Shown piece by piece: positions 1 through 10,019 of a DNA stretch of 64,000 nucleotides (position 1 is its first letter; every line of letters begins with the position of its first letter). The position numbers and the translations under genes are program-made. The stretch is from Qipengyuania proteolytica (GTDB lineage: Bacteria > Pseudomonadota > Alphaproteobacteria > Sphingomonadales > Sphingomonadaceae): assembly GCF_019711565.1 (NCBI RefSeq), contig NZ_JAIGNN010000001.1, positions 1,054,001-1,118,000 on the forward strand, written 5' to 3'. The notes under the pieces are model-generated. The model worked only from the letters and a program-made list of their open reading frames with translations, was not told the origin of the DNA and ran no database searches.

Positions 1-2
1 CA

Positions 3-791
3 GCCGGCGCTGCCGCAGTGGCCGCCATCGCAATGGTCGCCTCGGGCCCGGGCCTCGCGAACCATTCGTGGAACGGCTATCACTGGCAGACCGTCTCCGG
101 CACGGCCACGCCGCTTGTGGTGGACAACACGGTCGGCGCGTGGAAGCCTCGCGTTGCGCTGGCGATGCAGGACTGGAACCAGTCGCAGCATATCGACAGC
201 CAGCTGACCACCGGCACCACCAACCAGAAGCGTTGCGCGATGACGCAGGGCACGATCCAGGTCTGCAATGCCTCCTATGGCCAGACCGGCTGGCTCGGCA
301 TCGCTTCGATCAGCCTGTCTGGCGGCCACATCGTCGCCGGTTCGACCAAGCTGAACGACACCTATTTCGCGCTCCAGCAGTACAATACCGAAACCTGGAA
401 GCAGCTCGTCACCTGCCAGGAAATCGGCCACGACTATGGTCTCGGCCACCAGAACGAGGACTTCTCGACCGATCTCACCACCTCGTGCATGGAATACACC
501 AGCCAGCCGAGCGGTAACGAGCATCCTGACTCCCACGACTACCAGCAGCTCGCCGCGATCTACAACCACGGCGAAGGTGGCAGCAGCACTAGCGGTGGCA
601 GCAGCGGCGGCCCCGGCAAGGGCAAGCCGCTCGGCATCGAGCCCGGCAACGGTCCGGCAGAGTGGGGCAAGGCGATTGGCCACGACAAGGCCGGCCGTCC
701 CAACGAGTATGTCCGCAACTTCAACGGCTACACGATCATCACGCACGTCACCTGGGCGCCGCACGTGAAGGTGCCTGAAGTCCGCCACTGA
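3..791 (+). CDS. Secreted metzincin-like protein with a QExxH zinc-site variant (5' end outside window)
   Basis: The reading frame is open from the first bases, so the true start lies upstream. The visible N-terminus is an Ala-rich hydrophobic stretch ending near GPGLA, which fits the end of a Sec signal peptide. The core has CQEIGHDYGLGH (bases 414-449), laid out like the metzincin motif HExxHxxGxxH but with Gln (codon 417-419) in place of the first zinc-binding His. A likely Met-turn, SCMEY, follows, then EHPDSHDY. I recall related hypothetical proteins carrying QExGH at this place, so the change may be a family trait and not damage. The C-terminus has a Gly/Ser-rich linker and about 50 further residues I cannot assign. 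It is probably a secreted peptidase or a pseudo-peptidase; activity is uncertain. A terminator follows. Confidence 0.6.
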   Translation, partial: AGAAAVAAIAMVASGPGLANHSWNGYHWQTVSGTATPLVVDNTVGAWKPRVALAMQDWNQSQHIDSQLTTGTTNQKRCAMTQGTIQVCNASYGQTGWLGIASISLSGGHIVAGSTKLNDTYFALQQYNTETWKQLVTCQEIGHDYGLGHQNEDFSTDLTTSCMEYTSQPSGNEHPDSHDYQQLAAIYNHGEGGSSTSGGSSGGPGKGKPLGIEPGNGPAEWGKAIGHDKAGRPNEYVRNFNGYTIITHVTWAPHVKVPEVRH

Positions 792-822
792 TCGATCGGT
801 CCTTCTGGACGGTATTACGAGA

Positions 823-852
823 GGGCTCGGCCGCGGCCGGGCCCTTTCTTTT
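823..852 (+). terminator. Intrinsic terminator after the metzincin-like gene
   Basis: A GC-rich hairpin (GGGC-t-CGGCC paired with GGCCG-g-GCCC, bases 823-844) is followed directly by TTTCTTTT. It separates the first gene from the rimP operon. Confidence 0.75.
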
Positions 853-1000
853 GGGGCGCTACCGCTTGCGTATTGCTTTCTGTGGCGACTCCTCCTATCT
901 GCCCCCCATCCCGACATTGTCGCGACACTGAAGGGCTGGCGCCGCAAGGGGCCGGCACCAAACCGCTGTGCAGCACAAGGTCATGCAAACCGGAGACCGA

Positions 1001-1564
1001 ATGGCAGACATCGCACGCCTGATCGAAGTGATCGAACCCGAAGCGGCAGCGCTGGGTTTCGACCTCGTACGCGTGAAGATGATGCCGTCCGAAGCCGGTG
1101 ACGGGGGCGAGGCCCTGCAGATCATGGCCGAAGACCCGGCGACCGGCCAGCTCATCATCGACCAGTGCGCCGCGCTCTCGCGCCGCGTGTCCGACCGGAT
1201 CGACGCGCTGGAGGAGCAGGGCGAAGTGCTGATCGAAGGGGCCTACCATCTCGAGGTCAGTTCGCCCGGCATCGACCGCCCGCTCACTCGAGAGAAGGAC
1301 TTCGCCAACTGGGCCGGCCATGAAGCCAAGATCAGCATGGTCAAGGGCTATGACGGCCAGCGCAACTACAAGGGTGAACTCAAGGGCATCGAGGGCGACG
1401 AGGTCGTTATCGAGGATGCCAAAGCGGGCGAGGTGAAGCTCGACCGTAACCAGATCCATTCGGCAAAGCTCGTCTTGACCGACGCGCTCATTGCCGCCAC
1501 CCAGCCGCTCGATACGAGTGGTGCCGACGAACTCGTCGAAACTGAAGAAGAGGCAGACGACTGA
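1001..1564 (+). CDS. rimP: Ribosome maturation factor RimP
   Basis: A 187-aa protein needed for maturation of the 30S subunit. It has the RimP N-terminal alpha/beta domain, including the run GAYHLEVSSPGIDRPLT, and a C-terminal Sm-like domain ending in an acidic tail. I chose ATG 1001 (MADIARLIEVI) because GGAG at 992-995 lies five bases upstream and family members start at this point; in-frame starts at 968 (GTG) and 983 (ATG) are possible. The stop overlaps the nusA start in TGATG at 1562-1566, so translation is probably coupled. The rimP-nusA-ylxR-infB order is the classical one and supports the assignment. Confidence 0.95.
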   Translation: MADIARLIEVIEPEAAALGFDLVRVKMMPSEAGDGGEALQIMAEDPATGQLIIDQCAALSRRVSDRIDALEEQGEVLIEGAYHLEVSSPGIDRPLTREKDFANWAGHEAKISMVKGYDGQRNYKGELKGIEGDEVVIEDAKAGEVKLDRNQIHSAKLVLTDALIAATQPLDTSGADELVETEEEADD

Positions 1565-3228
1565 TGGCCAGCGCCATTTCCGCAAACAAGGCCGAACTCC
1601 TTGCAATCGCCAATGCGGTCGCATCGGAAAAGATGATCGACAAGGCCATCGTGATAGAAGCGATGGAAGAGGCGATCCAGAAGTCGGCCCGCAACCGCTA
1701 CGGTGCGGAGAACGACATTCGCGCCAAGCTCGACCCGCAGACCGGCGACCTGCGCCTGTGGCGCGTCGTCGAGGTCGTCGAGGAAGTCGAGGACTACTTC
1801 AAGCAGGTCGACCTCAAGCAGGCGCAGAAGCTGCAGGCCGATGCCAAGGTGGGTGACTTCATCGTCGATCCGCTGCCGCCGGTCGATCTCGGCCGTATCG
1901 ACGCCCAGAGCGCAAAGCAGGTGATCTTCCAGAAGGTCCGCGACGCCGAGCGCGAGCGCCAGTTCGAGGAATTCAAGGACCGCGCCGGGGAAGTCATCAC
2001 CGGAGTGATCAAGTCGGTCGAATTTGGCCACGTGATCGTCAACCTCGGCCGCGCCGAGGGCGTTATCCGCCGCGACCAGCAGATCCCGCGCGAAGCCGCC
2101 CGTGTCGGCGAACGCGTCCGCGCGCTGATCACCAAGGTCGAACGCAACAACCGCGGCCCGCAGATTTTCCTCAGCCGCGCGCACCCCGACTTCATGAAGA
2201 AGCTGTTCGCGCAGGAAGTGCCCGAAATCTACGACGGCATCATCGAGATCAAGGCTGCCGCCCGCGACCCGGGCAGCCGCGCCAAGATCGGCGTGATCAG
2301 CCACGACAGCAGCATCGACCCGGTCGGCGCCTGCGTCGGCATGAAGGGCAGCCGCGTGCAGGCCGTCGTGCAGGAGCTGCAGGGCGAGAAGATCGACATC
2401 ATCCCCTGGTCGGAAGATGGCGCGACCTTCATCGTGAACGCGCTTCAGCCGGCCACCGTCAGCCGCGTCGTACTCGACGAGGAAGAGGGCCGCATCGAAG
2501 TGGTCGTGCCCGATGACCAGCTGTCGCTCGCCATCGGTCGCCGCGGCCAGAACGTGCGTCTCGCCAGCCAGCTGACCGGCAACCAGATCGACATCATGAC
2601 CGAGGAAGAAGCCTCGGAAAAGCGCAGCAAGGAATTCGCCGAACGCTCCAAGATGTTCGAAGAGGAACTCGACGTCGACGAAACGCTCTCGCAGCTGCTC
2701 GTCGCCGAAGGCTTCGTCGAGCTCGAGGAAGTCGCCTACGTCGAGCTCGAGGAACTCGCTTCGATCGAAGGCTTCGACGAGGACCTCGCCGAGGAACTGC
2801 AGAATCGCGCGCTGGAAGCGATCGAACGCCAGGAAGCTGCGCACCGCGAGGCACGCCGCGAACTGGGCGTCGAGGACGACCTCGCCGAACTGCCGCACAT
2901 GACCGAAGCCATGCTGGTCACGCTGGGCAAGGCGGGCATCAAGACGCTCGACGATCTGGCCGACCTCGCCACCGACGAACTCATCGCCAAGAAGCGCGAA
3001 GCCCCGCGTCGCCGCAACAACGCCGACGGTCCGCCGATGCGGCGCCCCTCGGTGCGCGAGCAGGACAAGGGCGGTGTGCTGGGCGAGTACGGCCTGACCG
3101 AAGAGCAGGGCAACGAGATCATCATGGCCGCCCGCGCGCACTGGTTCGAGGACGAGGAAGCAGCTCCGGCTGCTCCCGCCGAAGACGCCGCAACCCAGGA
3201 GGCCGCCGATGCGGACTCCACCCAATGA
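1564..3228 (+). CDS. nusA: Transcription termination/antitermination factor NusA
   Basis: A 554-aa RNA polymerase-binding factor that affects pausing, termination and antitermination. In order it has an N-terminal RNAP-binding domain (about 1-130), an S1 domain (about 140-200, with [16 protein letters not shown]), KH1 (about 235-285, [13 protein letters not shown]) and KH2 (about 315-345, [17 protein letters not shown]). An acidic C-terminal region of helix-hairpin-helix repeats, typical of alphaproteobacterial NusA, follows. It starts on the rimP stop (TGATG) and overlaps ylxR by 20 bases at its 3' end. Confidence 0.97.
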   Translation: MASAISANKAELLAIANAVASEKMIDKAIVIEAMEEAIQKSARNRYGAENDIRAKLDPQTGDLRLWRVVEVVEEVEDYFKQVDLKQAQKLQADAKVGDFIVDPLPPVDLGRIDAQSAKQVIFQKVRDAERERQFEEFKDRAGEVITGVIKSVEFGHVIVNLGRAEGVIRRDQQIPREAARVGERVRALITKVERNNRGPQIFLSRAHPDFMKKLFAQEVPEIYDGIIEIKAAARDPGSRAKIGVISHDSSIDPVGACVGMKGSRVQAVVQELQGEKIDIIPWSEDGATFIVNALQPATVSRVVLDEEEGRIEVVVPDDQLSLAIGRRGQNVRLASQLTGNQIDIMTEEEASEKRSKEFAERSKMFEEELDVDETLSQLLVAEGFVELEEVAYVELEELASIEGFDEDLAEELQNRALEAIERQEAAHREARRELGVEDDLAELPHMTEAMLVTLGKAGIKTLDDLADLATDELIAKKREAPRRRNNADGPPMRRPSVREQDKGGVLGEYGLTEEQGNEIIMAARAHWFEDEEAAPAAPAEDAATQEAADADSTQ

Positions 3229-3922
3229 GCGCCTGACGTCCGACATCGCTGACACGCCCAAGGCACGGAAAGCTTCCGAGCCCGAGCGGCGCTGTGTGAT
3301 TTCCGGGGAGACCGCCCCGCGCGAGACACTCGTGCGGCTGGCGGTTTCGCCGTCCGGCCTGGTGCTGCCCGACGCGCAGGAAAAGGCGCCGGGCCGCGGG
3401 GCGTGGATCGGAGTCGACCGGGCGGGGTTGGAAGCCGCCATCGCATCGGGCAAGCTGAAGGCCGGGCTTTCGCGCGCCTTCAAGACGGGCGATCTCGAAA
3501 TACCGGCCGAGCTGCCGCAGATGGTGGAAGATGCGCTCAAGCGCGTGCTGCTCGATCGGCTGGGGCTCGAAATGCGCGTCGGGCACCTTATCTTGGGCAC
3601 GCAGCGCATTGCCGAAACGGCGCGCGGCGGGGCTGTAGCGCTGCTCGGTCACGCCAGCGATGCGAGCGAGGACGGGCGCAAGAAGCTCGATCAGGCCTGG
3701 CGCGTGGGGCGCGAGACGGAAGGCTCGGGAGAGCGGGGGATCACACTGCCTCTGGACCGCGACGCACTGTCTGTGGCATTGGGCCGCGACAATGTCGTCC
3801 ATCTGGCGCTGGCGCACGATGCTGCGGCCGCGCGGGTGCTCAAGCCCCTTGTACGCCTCATGCTCTACATGGGGCACGATATGCCTGACGCAGATGGGCG
3901 CGCAATCGCGCGCGCCGAATGA
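3209..3922 (+). CDS. YlxR/RnpM-type RNA-binding protein with L7Ae-like C-terminal domain
   Basis: A 237-aa protein. Residues about 25-95 are a YlxR (DUF448) domain with RRCVISGE and the hallmark GRGAWIG. The second half (about 110-215) looks like an L7Ae/L30e-type RNA-binding fold, a fusion often seen in alphaproteobacteria. YlxR in Firmicutes (RnpM) has been tied to RNase P regulation; the role here is inferred. Start ATG 3209 lies inside the end of nusA in another frame, so the genes share 20 bases and are likely co-translated. infB follows after 36 bases. Confidence 0.88.
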   Translation: MRTPPNERLTSDIADTPKARKASEPERRCVISGETAPRETLVRLAVSPSGLVLPDAQEKAPGRGAWIGVDRAGLEAAIASGKLKAGLSRAFKTGDLEIPAELPQMVEDALKRVLLDRLGLEMRVGHLILGTQRIAETARGGAVALLGHASDASEDGRKKLDQAWRVGRETEGSGERGITLPLDRDALSVALGRDNVVHLALAHDAAAARVLKPLVRLMLYMGHDMPDADGRAIARAE

Positions 3923-3958
3923 CGATTTGAACGATACGAAGAAGAGAAACGAGCAAGA

Positions 3959-6463
3959 ATGAGCGACGACGACAAGAAACCGGCCCGTAAACCGCTGACC
4001 CTGAAGGGCGCGCAGCCGGGCGAGGTCAAGCAGACCTTCAGCCACGGCCGCACCAACAAGGTGGCGGTCGAGGTGAAGCGCCGCCGCAAGCTCGTGAAGC
4101 CGGGCGAGGCTGCGCCTCCGCCGCCGCCGCCCGCGCCCGAACCCGCGCCCGCTCCGGCCCCTGCTCCGGTCGCCGAAAAGCCGGCCCCGAAGAAAGCTGT
4201 CCCATCGGGCGAGACCCCGCAGGAACGCGTCGCCCGGCTCCAGCGTGAGGCCGAGGAAGATCGGCTGCGCGTCGCCGAGGAAGCCCGCAAGCGCGAGGAA
4301 CAGGAAGCTCGCGACGCGGCTGCGGAGGAAAAGAAGCGCGCCGAGGATAATCGCAAGGCGGAAGAAGAAGCCGCCAAGCAGGCCGCCGAAGAGGCGAGCA
4401 AGCCCCAGGAAGAGCCTGCGCAGGATGAGGCGGAAGAGGCTGCCGAGGGCGACACCGGTGCCGCTGTGCCCGCGCCGCGCAAGTTCACGCCGGTCGCGCG
4501 CCCCGAGCCCAAGAAGCCCGAGCGCAAGAAAAAGGAAGAAAAGCCTGCGCGCGGGGCAGAAACCCCCGACAAGCGCCGTTCGGGCAAGCTCACCGTCAAC
4601 CGTGCACTCAACGACGACGAAGGTCGCCGTGCCCGCTCGCTGGCGGCGCTGAAGCGTGCGCGCGAGAAGGAGCGCCGGTTGCAGGGTGGACCGCAGAAGG
4701 CCCGCGAGAAGCAGGTCCGCGACGTGGTCGTGCCCGAAGCGATCACCGTGGGCGAACTCGCCAAGCGCATGGGCGAGAAGGGCGCCGACCTCGTGAAGGA
4801 ACTCTTCAACCTCGACATGATGGTCACCGTCAACCAGACGATCGACCAGGATACGGCGGAGCTGCTGGTCGAACAGTTCGGCCACAATATCCAGAAGGTG
4901 TCCGAGGCCGATGTCGACATTCAGAATGAAGAGGATGTCGATCCGGAAGAGACGCTCAAGCCGCGTCCGCCGGTCGTCACGATCATGGGTCATGTCGATC
5001 ACGGCAAGACTTCGCTGCTCGACGCGCTGCGCGGCGCCAATGTGGTGAAGGGCGAAGCCGGCGGCATCACGCAGCACATCGGCAGCTACCAGGTGAAGAC
5101 CAAGGGCGGCGATACGATCACGTTCCTCGACACGCCGGGCCACGCCGCCTTCACCGAAATGCGCCAGCGCGGCGCCAACGTGACGGATATCGTGGTGCTC
5201 GTGGTGGCGGCGGATGACGGGATCATGCCGCAGACGATCGAGGCCATCAATCATACCAAGGCCGCGGGCGTCCCGATGATCGTCGCCATCAACAAGATGG
5301 ACAAGCCGGAAGCCGATCCGAACAACATCCGCAGCCGCCTGCTCGAACACGAAGTTATAGTGGAAGCGATGTCGGGTGACGTGCAGGACGTGGAGATCTC
5401 CGCCAAGGCGAAGACCGGTCTCGACGACCTGCTCGAAAAGATCGCGCTCCAGGCCGAACTGCTCGAACTGAAGGCTCGCCCGGACCGCATGGCCGAAGCG
5501 ACCGTGATCGAAGCGCAGCTCGACAAGGGCCGCGGCCCGGTCGCGACCGTGCTGGTCAACCGCGGCACGCTCAAGCGTGGCGACACCTTCGTCGTCGGCA
5601 CCGAAAGCGGCCGCGTCCGCGCCATCGTCAACGACCAGGGCAAGCAGATCAAGGAAGCCGGCCCCTCGATGCCGGTCGAAGTGCTCGGCCTCGGCGGCGT
5701 GCCGCGCGCCGGCGACCTGCTGACCGTGGTCGAAAACGAGCAGCGCGCCCGCGAAGTCGCGGCCTATCGCCAGGAAAAGGCGACCGAGAAGCGCACTGCA
5801 CTCGCCCCCACCAGCTTCGACACGATGTTCAACAACCTCGCGTCGAACGTCATCGAATTCCCGGTGGTGGTGAAGGCCGACGTACAGGGGTCGGTTGAAG
5901 CAATTGTAACCGCCTTGCACAACCTCTCGAACGACGAGATCAAGGTCCGCGTGCTGCACGCAGGCGTGGGTGCGATCACCGAAAGCGACGTGACGCTGGC
6001 CTCGGCCTCGAACGCGCCGATCATCGGCTTCAACGTCCGGCCGAACGCGAAGGCGCGTGAACTCGTCAAGCGCGATGGCGTCGAGATGAAGTATTACGAC
6101 GTCATCTATCACCTGACCGAGGAAATCGCGAAGGAGATGGCGGGCGAGCTTGGTCCGGAGCGGATCGAGAACGTCGTCGGTCGTGCCGCGGTCAAGGAAG
6201 TGTTCCGCTCGGGCAAGAAGGACAAGGCCGCCGGCCTGCTGGTCGAGGAAGGCGTCATCCGCAAGGGCCTCCACGCCCGCCTCACGCGCGACGACGTCAT
6301 CGTTTCGGCGACCACCATCGCCTCGCTGCGGCGCTTCAAGGACGATGTGGACGAAGTGCGCGCCGGCCTCGAATGCGGTGTGGTCCTCGCCGACACGAAC
6401 GACATCAAGCCGGGCGACCAGCTGGAAGTCTTCGAGGTCGAGGAGCGTGAACGCACGCTGTGA
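3959..6463 (+). CDS. infB: Translation initiation factor IF-2
   Basis: An 834-aa GTPase that places initiator tRNA on the 30S subunit. The N-terminal 250 residues are low complexity: a Pro/Ala run ([18 protein letters not shown], near residues 56-73) and a long Glu/Lys/Ala/Arg stretch likely to be coiled coil. An IF2_N domain follows at about 255-310. The G domain has GHVDHGKT (about 343-350), DTPGH (about 391) and NKMD (about 445). Domains II-IV complete the normal architecture. The start follows a GAAGAGAAACGAG stretch. Its stop overlaps the next gene in GTGA. Confidence 0.98.
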   Translation: MSDDDKKPARKPLTLKGAQPGEVKQTFSHGRTNKVAVEVKRRRKLVKPGEAAPPPPPPAPEPAPAPAPAPVAEKPAPKKAVPSGETPQERVARLQREAEEDRLRVAEEARKREEQEARDAAAEEKKRAEDNRKAEEEAAKQAAEEASKPQEEPAQDEAEEAAEGDTGAAVPAPRKFTPVARPEPKKPERKKKEEKPARGAETPDKRRSGKLTVNRALNDDEGRRARSLAALKRAREKERRLQGGPQKAREKQVRDVVVPEAITVGELAKRMGEKGADLVKELFNLDMMVTVNQTIDQDTAELLVEQFGHNIQKVSEADVDIQNEEDVDPEETLKPRPPVVTIMGHVDHGKTSLLDALRGANVVKGEAGGITQHIGSYQVKTKGGDTITFLDTPGHAAFTEMRQRGANVTDIVVLVVAADDGIMPQTIEAINHTKAAGVPMIVAINKMDKPEADPNNIRSRLLEHEVIVEAMSGDVQDVEISAKAKTGLDDLLEKIALQAELLELKARPDRMAEATVIEAQLDKGRGPVATVLVNRGTLKRGDTFVVGTESGRVRAIVNDQGKQIKEAGPSMPVEVLGLGGVPRAGDLLTVVENEQRAREVAAYRQEKATEKRTALAPTSFDTMFNNLASNVIEFPVVVKADVQGSVEAIVTALHNLSNDEIKVRVLHAGVGAITESDVTLASASNAPIIGFNVRPNAKARELVKRDGVEMKYYDVIYHLTEEIAKEMAGELGPERIENVVGRAAVKEVFRSGKKDKAAGLLVEEGVIRKGLHARLTRDDVIVSATTIASLRRFKDDVDEVRAGLECGVVLADTNDIKPGDQLEVFEVEERERTL

Positions 6464-6876
6464 GCGGGGATCCGACCGAACACGCCCTGGGCCATGCCCA
6501 TGCCGAACTGATGGGCGTGCAATTCGACAGCTTCGATGCGGAGCGTGAGGAAATCACGCTCCGCTTCCACGCTCCCGACAGCTTCATCACCCCGCGCGGC
6601 AGCGTGCAGGGCGGCCTCGTCGCGGGCTTCCTCGACGAGGTGATGGGCTGGGCGCATGTCTGGGCGACCGAGCAGCGCGAGGCGCCGCTCAACCTCGAGA
6701 TTTCGATGAGCCTGCTGAAGCCGGTGCTTGCCGGACCACTGATCGGCAAGGGCCGGGTGGTGCGGCGTGGCCGCAAGGTCATCTTCCTGGAGGGACAGCT
6801 GTTCGACGAGGCTGGCAATTTGCTCGCCCGTTCGACCAGCACCGCCATCCCGACCCCGAGGCCGGTGAAGGAGTAA
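6460..6876 (+). CDS. PaaI-type hotdog-fold thioesterase
   Basis: A 138-aa single-domain hotdog protein of the PaaI/YdiI class, which hydrolyses acyl- or aryl-CoA thioesters. It shows the N-terminal strand and loop ending in GSVQGGLVAGFLDEVMGWA (about residues 47-65), with the Gly-rich turn and the Asp/Glu region used in catalysis. GTG 6460 overlaps the infB stop (GTGA). rbfA begins 3 bases after its stop. It therefore sits inside the translation operon between infB and rbfA, which are adjacent in many bacteria. The substrate cannot be told from sequence. Confidence 0.85.
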   Translation: MSGDPTEHALGHAHAELMGVQFDSFDAEREEITLRFHAPDSFITPRGSVQGGLVAGFLDEVMGWAHVWATEQREAPLNLEISMSLLKPVLAGPLIGKGRVVRRGRKVIFLEGQLFDEAGNLLARSTSTAIPTPRPVKE

Positions 6877-6879
6877 GCC

Positions 6880-7281
6880 GTGGCGAAGCACCAGCAATCC
6901 ACCCCCGAACAGCAGTCGGTCCGCGTCCTCAAGGTGGGCGAGCGGGTGCGGCACATCCTGTCCGAACTGCTCGCGCGCGGCGAGGCGCATGACGACGTGC
7001 TGCGCGCGTCGCATATCTCGGTCACCGAAGTGCGCATGACGCCCGACCTGCGCAACGCCAAAGCCTATGTGAAGCCGCTGCTCGGGCAGGATGAGGCGGC
7101 GGTCATCAAGGCGCTGCGGACGAATACAGCCTTCTTCCAGAAGGAAGTCGCCAAGCGGCTGGGGCTGAAGTTCGCGCCCAAGCTGTCTTTCCAGCCCGAC
7201 GAAAGCTTCGACGAGGCCGACCGGATCGAGCGGCTGCTGAACGATCCCAAGGTCGCGCGCGATCTCGACGACGAGGCCTGA
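6880..7281 (+). CDS. rbfA: Ribosome-binding factor A
   Basis: A 133-aa KH-fold protein that binds the 30S subunit during late 16S rRNA processing and cold adaptation. Recognised by [17 protein letters not shown] at the N-terminus and by the run [24 protein letters not shown] 6880 is the start, four bases after the thioesterase stop begins. The end overlaps tdk in TGATG. The length is normal. Confidence 0.95.
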   Translation: MAKHQQSTPEQQSVRVLKVGERVRHILSELLARGEAHDDVLRASHISVTEVRMTPDLRNAKAYVKPLLGQDEAAVIKALRTNTAFFQKEVAKRLGLKFAPKLSFQPDESFDEADRIERLLNDPKVARDLDDEA

Positions 7282-7859
7282 TGGCCAAGCTCTATTTCTA
7301 CTATGCGAGCATGAATGCGGGGAAGAGTTCGACGCTCCTCCAGACCGCGTTCAATTACGGCGAGCGCGGCATGCGGGTGTCGCTATGGACCGCGGCGCTG
7401 GACGACCGGCCCGGCTTCGGCGCGATCTCGAGCCGGATCGGTCTCGCCAGCGATGCCCATCGCTACGAGCCGGAAACCGATATCGAGGCGCGGGTCCTGA
7501 GCGATCACGCCGAAAGCCCGCTCGCCTGCGTGCTGGTGGACGAGGCGCAGTTCCTGACTCGCGACCAGGTGTGGCAACTCGCCCGGCTGGCGGATGAGGG
7601 CGGGATACCGGTGCTTTGCTACGGGCTGCGCACCGATTTCCAAGGCGAGCTGTTTCCCGGTTCGGCCGCCTTGCTCGGCATTGCGGATGCGCTGGTCGAG
7701 ATGAAGGCGGTGTGCGATTGCGGGCGCAAGGCGACGATGAACCTGCGCGTCGATGGGCAGGGCAAGGCCGTGAGCGAAGGCGCGCAGACCGAAATCGGCG
7801 GCAACGACCGCTATGTCGCCATGTGCCGCAAGCATTTCTGCGAAGCGCTGGCGGGTTAG
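7281..7859 (+). CDS. tdk: Thymidine kinase (type II)
   Basis: A 192-aa kinase phosphorylating thymidine (dThd salvage). It has the P-loop SMNAGKSS at residues 10-17, the Walker B-like VDEAQFL, and a C-terminal zinc site with CDCGRKA and a later CRKHFC. ATG 7281 shares one base with the rbfA stop, so it belongs to the translation operon although its job is nucleotide salvage. The family is tetrameric and cytoplasmic. Confidence 0.95.
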   Translation: MAKLYFYYASMNAGKSSTLLQTAFNYGERGMRVSLWTAALDDRPGFGAISSRIGLASDAHRYEPETDIEARVLSDHAESPLACVLVDEAQFLTRDQVWQLARLADEGGIPVLCYGLRTDFQGELFPGSAALLGIADALVEMKAVCDCGRKATMNLRVDGQGKAVSEGAQTEIGGNDRYVAMCRKHFCEALAG

Positions 7860-7883
7860 CGCGCGCGACCCTATCTAGCGGGC

Positions 7884-8576
7884 ATGACGGAAACTCTCAT
7901 CTATGCGGCGGTCCTCGTACCCTGCCTGATCGTGGCGATCGTGTTCCACGAGGTGGCGCACGGCTATGTCGCGATGCTTCTGGGCGATCCCACTGCTAAG
8001 GAGCAGCGGCGGCTGTCGCTCAACCCGCTGCGGCATGTCGATCCGGTCGGCACATTGCTTGTGCCGGGCGCGCTGGCGCTGTTCGGCGGGCCGATCTTCG
8101 GCTGGGCTAAGCCTGTCCCGGTCAATGCCGCGCGGCTCAACAACCCGCGCTACGGCATGATGGCAGTCGCGGCCGCCGGGCCGGGGACGAACATCCTGCT
8201 GGCCCTGGTGGGTGCGGTTCTGGTCGGAATCCTTGCAGGTTTGGCCGTCACCTGGGGCACTTCGCTCCCCGAGTGGCTCATCACCATGTTCGGGGCGTTT
8301 ATCACGATCAACGCCTTCCTCGCCTTCTTCAACCTGTTGCCGATTCCGCCGTTCGACGGCTCGCACATCCTCGGCGGCCTGTTGCCGCGGCGCTGGGCAT
8401 CGCAATGGCAGAAGCTGCAGGCGATGGGCATGCTGCTGTTCATCGTCCTGATCGCGGCGACCTGGGCCTTCCCCAATGCGCGCTGGATCGAGAACACCGT
8501 GCTTCCGCCGGTCGAGTGGATCAGTGGCCTGTTCTTCTCGGTCGCGAACGGCATCGCCCAGTTCGTCGCCGGATGA
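7884..8576 (+). CDS. Site-2 protease family (M50) membrane metalloprotease
   Basis: A 230-aa integral membrane protein. HEVAHGY (His22, Glu23, His26) in the first helix is the zinc motif. NLLPIPPFDGSH (from about residue 151) supplies the third ligand, Asp, in the pattern N-x-x-P-x-P-x-x-D-G. About five hydrophobic segments are visible. The short form without a PDZ domain fits the YwhC/sll0862-like branch, whose substrates are mostly unknown. It starts 24 bases after tdk and overlaps truB in ATGA at 8573-8576. Confidence 0.88.
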   Translation: MTETLIYAAVLVPCLIVAIVFHEVAHGYVAMLLGDPTAKEQRRLSLNPLRHVDPVGTLLVPGALALFGGPIFGWAKPVPVNAARLNNPRYGMMAVAAAGPGTNILLALVGAVLVGILAGLAVTWGTSLPEWLITMFGAFITINAFLAFFNLLPIPPFDGSHILGGLLPRRWASQWQKLQAMGMLLFIVLIAATWAFPNARWIENTVLPPVEWISGLFFSVANGIAQFVAG

Positions 8577-9571
8577 GCGACCGCAAACCCGCCCCCCACG
8601 GCTGGCTGATCCTCGACAAGCCGCGCGGGCTCGGCTCGACGCAGGCGGTTTCCGCAGTCAAGCGCGTGCTGCGGCAGGGCGGCTATGCGAAGACGAAGGT
8701 CGGCCATGGCGGCACGCTGGACCCGCTCGCTGAAGGAGTCCTCCCCATCGCGCTGGGCGAAGCGACCAAGCTTGCCGGGCGCATGCTCGATAGCGACAAG
8801 ATTTACGAATTCACGGTCCAATTCGGGGCGGAGACTGATACGCTCGACACTGAAGGCCAAGTGACCGAGCGCAGCGACCGGCGGCCGCCCATGGCCGCCA
8901 TTGCCGCCGTCCTCGAGCATTTCACCGGCGAGATCGACCAGGTCCCGCCCGCCTATTCCGCGGTCAGGATCGACGGCAAGCGCGCCTACGACCGCGCCCG
9001 TGCGGGCGAGGAGGTCGAGATGAAGACGCGGCGGGTGACGATCCATTCGCTCACAACCGGGATTGGTGCGCGTACCGAGCCGCTCTATTCGACCTTTGCG
9101 ACGACCGCGACGCGGCCCGATCCGGAGATCGGCTACGAACCGCTAGAACTGGCGGAGAGCATCACGCTGACGGCCCACGTGTCCAAGGGGACGTACATCC
9201 GTTCGCTTGCACGGGACATCGCGCGGGCGCTTGGAACCCTTGGTCACGTCACCTATCTGCGGCGTATCAAGGCTGGGCCCTTCCGCGAGGAACAGGCGAT
9301 TTCGCTGGACAAGCTGGAGGAAATCGCTAAGGGCGCGGCCATTGAAAACCTCCTCCTGCCGCTCGAGGCGGGGCTGGACGACATCCCGGCCTTGCAACTC
9401 GATCCCGACAGCGCGCAGGCGGTCCGTCAGGGCCGGGTATTGTCGGGGCTGCCCCACACTGACGGGCTCTATTTCGCGAAGCTGGAGAAAACTCCGGTGG
9501 CGTTGATGGAACTCAGCGGAGGCATGGCCATGGTGGTCAGGGGCTTCAACCTACCGGATGTCGCGGAGTAA
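8573..9571 (+). CDS. truB: tRNA pseudouridine(55) synthase TruB
   Basis: A 332-aa enzyme making pseudouridine 55 in the T-loop of tRNA. The catalytic motif is GGTLDPLAEG with Asp50. It also has the KxYxF-type run KIYEFTVQFG and VSKGTYIRSLARDIA. The frame is open 300 bases upstream, but ATG 8573 is chosen because it overlaps the M50 stop (ATGA) and gives the normal N-terminus GWLILDKPRG. It is slightly longer than E. coli TruB because of a C-terminal extension. rpsO follows after 4 bases. Confidence 0.96.
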   Translation: MSDRKPAPHGWLILDKPRGLGSTQAVSAVKRVLRQGGYAKTKVGHGGTLDPLAEGVLPIALGEATKLAGRMLDSDKIYEFTVQFGAETDTLDTEGQVTERSDRRPPMAAIAAVLEHFTGEIDQVPPAYSAVRIDGKRAYDRARAGEEVEMKTRRVTIHSLTTGIGARTEPLYSTFATTATRPDPEIGYEPLELAESITLTAHVSKGTYIRSLARDIARALGTLGHVTYLRRIKAGPFREEQAISLDKLEEIAKGAAIENLLLPLEAGLDDIPALQLDPDSAQAVRQGRVLSGLPHTDGLYFAKLEKTPVALMELSGGMAMVVRGFNLPDVAE

Positions 9572-9575
9572 ATGA

Positions 9576-9845
9576 ATGTCGGTTACCACCGAGCGTAAAG
9601 CTGAAATCATCAAGGACAATGCGCAGGCCAAGGGCGACACCGGTTCGCCCGAAGTCCAGGTCGCCATCCTTACCGAGCGCATCCGCAACCTGACGGAGCA
9701 CTTCAAGGACAACCACAAGGACAACCACTCGCGCCGTGGTCTTTTGATGATGGTCAACAAGCGCCGCAACCTGCTCGCCTATCTCAAGAAGAAGGATGTG
9801 GAGCGGTACAATGCGCTGATCGCGAAGCTGGGTCTTCGCAAGTAA
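9576..9845 (+). CDS. rpsO: 30S ribosomal protein S15
   Basis: An 89-aa primary 16S rRNA-binding protein of normal length. Family signatures are [16 protein letters not shown] and [18 protein letters not shown]. It starts 4 bases after truB and is closed by a strong terminator at 9855-9881. The rpsO-pnp order is conserved in proteobacteria. Confidence 0.98.
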   Translation: MSVTTERKAEIIKDNAQAKGDTGSPEVQVAILTERIRNLTEHFKDNHKDNHSRRGLLMMVNKRRNLLAYLKKKDVERYNALIAKLGLRK

Positions 9846-9854
9846 GAGTTTCCG

Positions 9855-9881
9855 AAGGGGCGGCTCGCAAGGCCGCCCCTT
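9855..9881 (+). terminator. Terminator/attenuator between rpsO and pnp
   Basis: A perfect 10-bp stem, AAGGGGCGGC paired with GCCGCCCCTT, with a 7-base loop lies just after the rpsO stop. The U-tract is short (TTCGTCT), so it may be leaky and let part of transcription continue into pnp. Confidence 0.7.
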
Positions 9882-10019
9882 CGTCTATCCGGCCCCTGCG
9901 CAATCCGGCGTGGGTGCCAGTCATGGGGGCGAAGACAGCCCCGCACCGGACCGGGACGGCATACCCGGCACTGCAGGCCCCGCACCGCAATCAGGCGCTG
10001 CGGGTCATAAGGAAAATAC

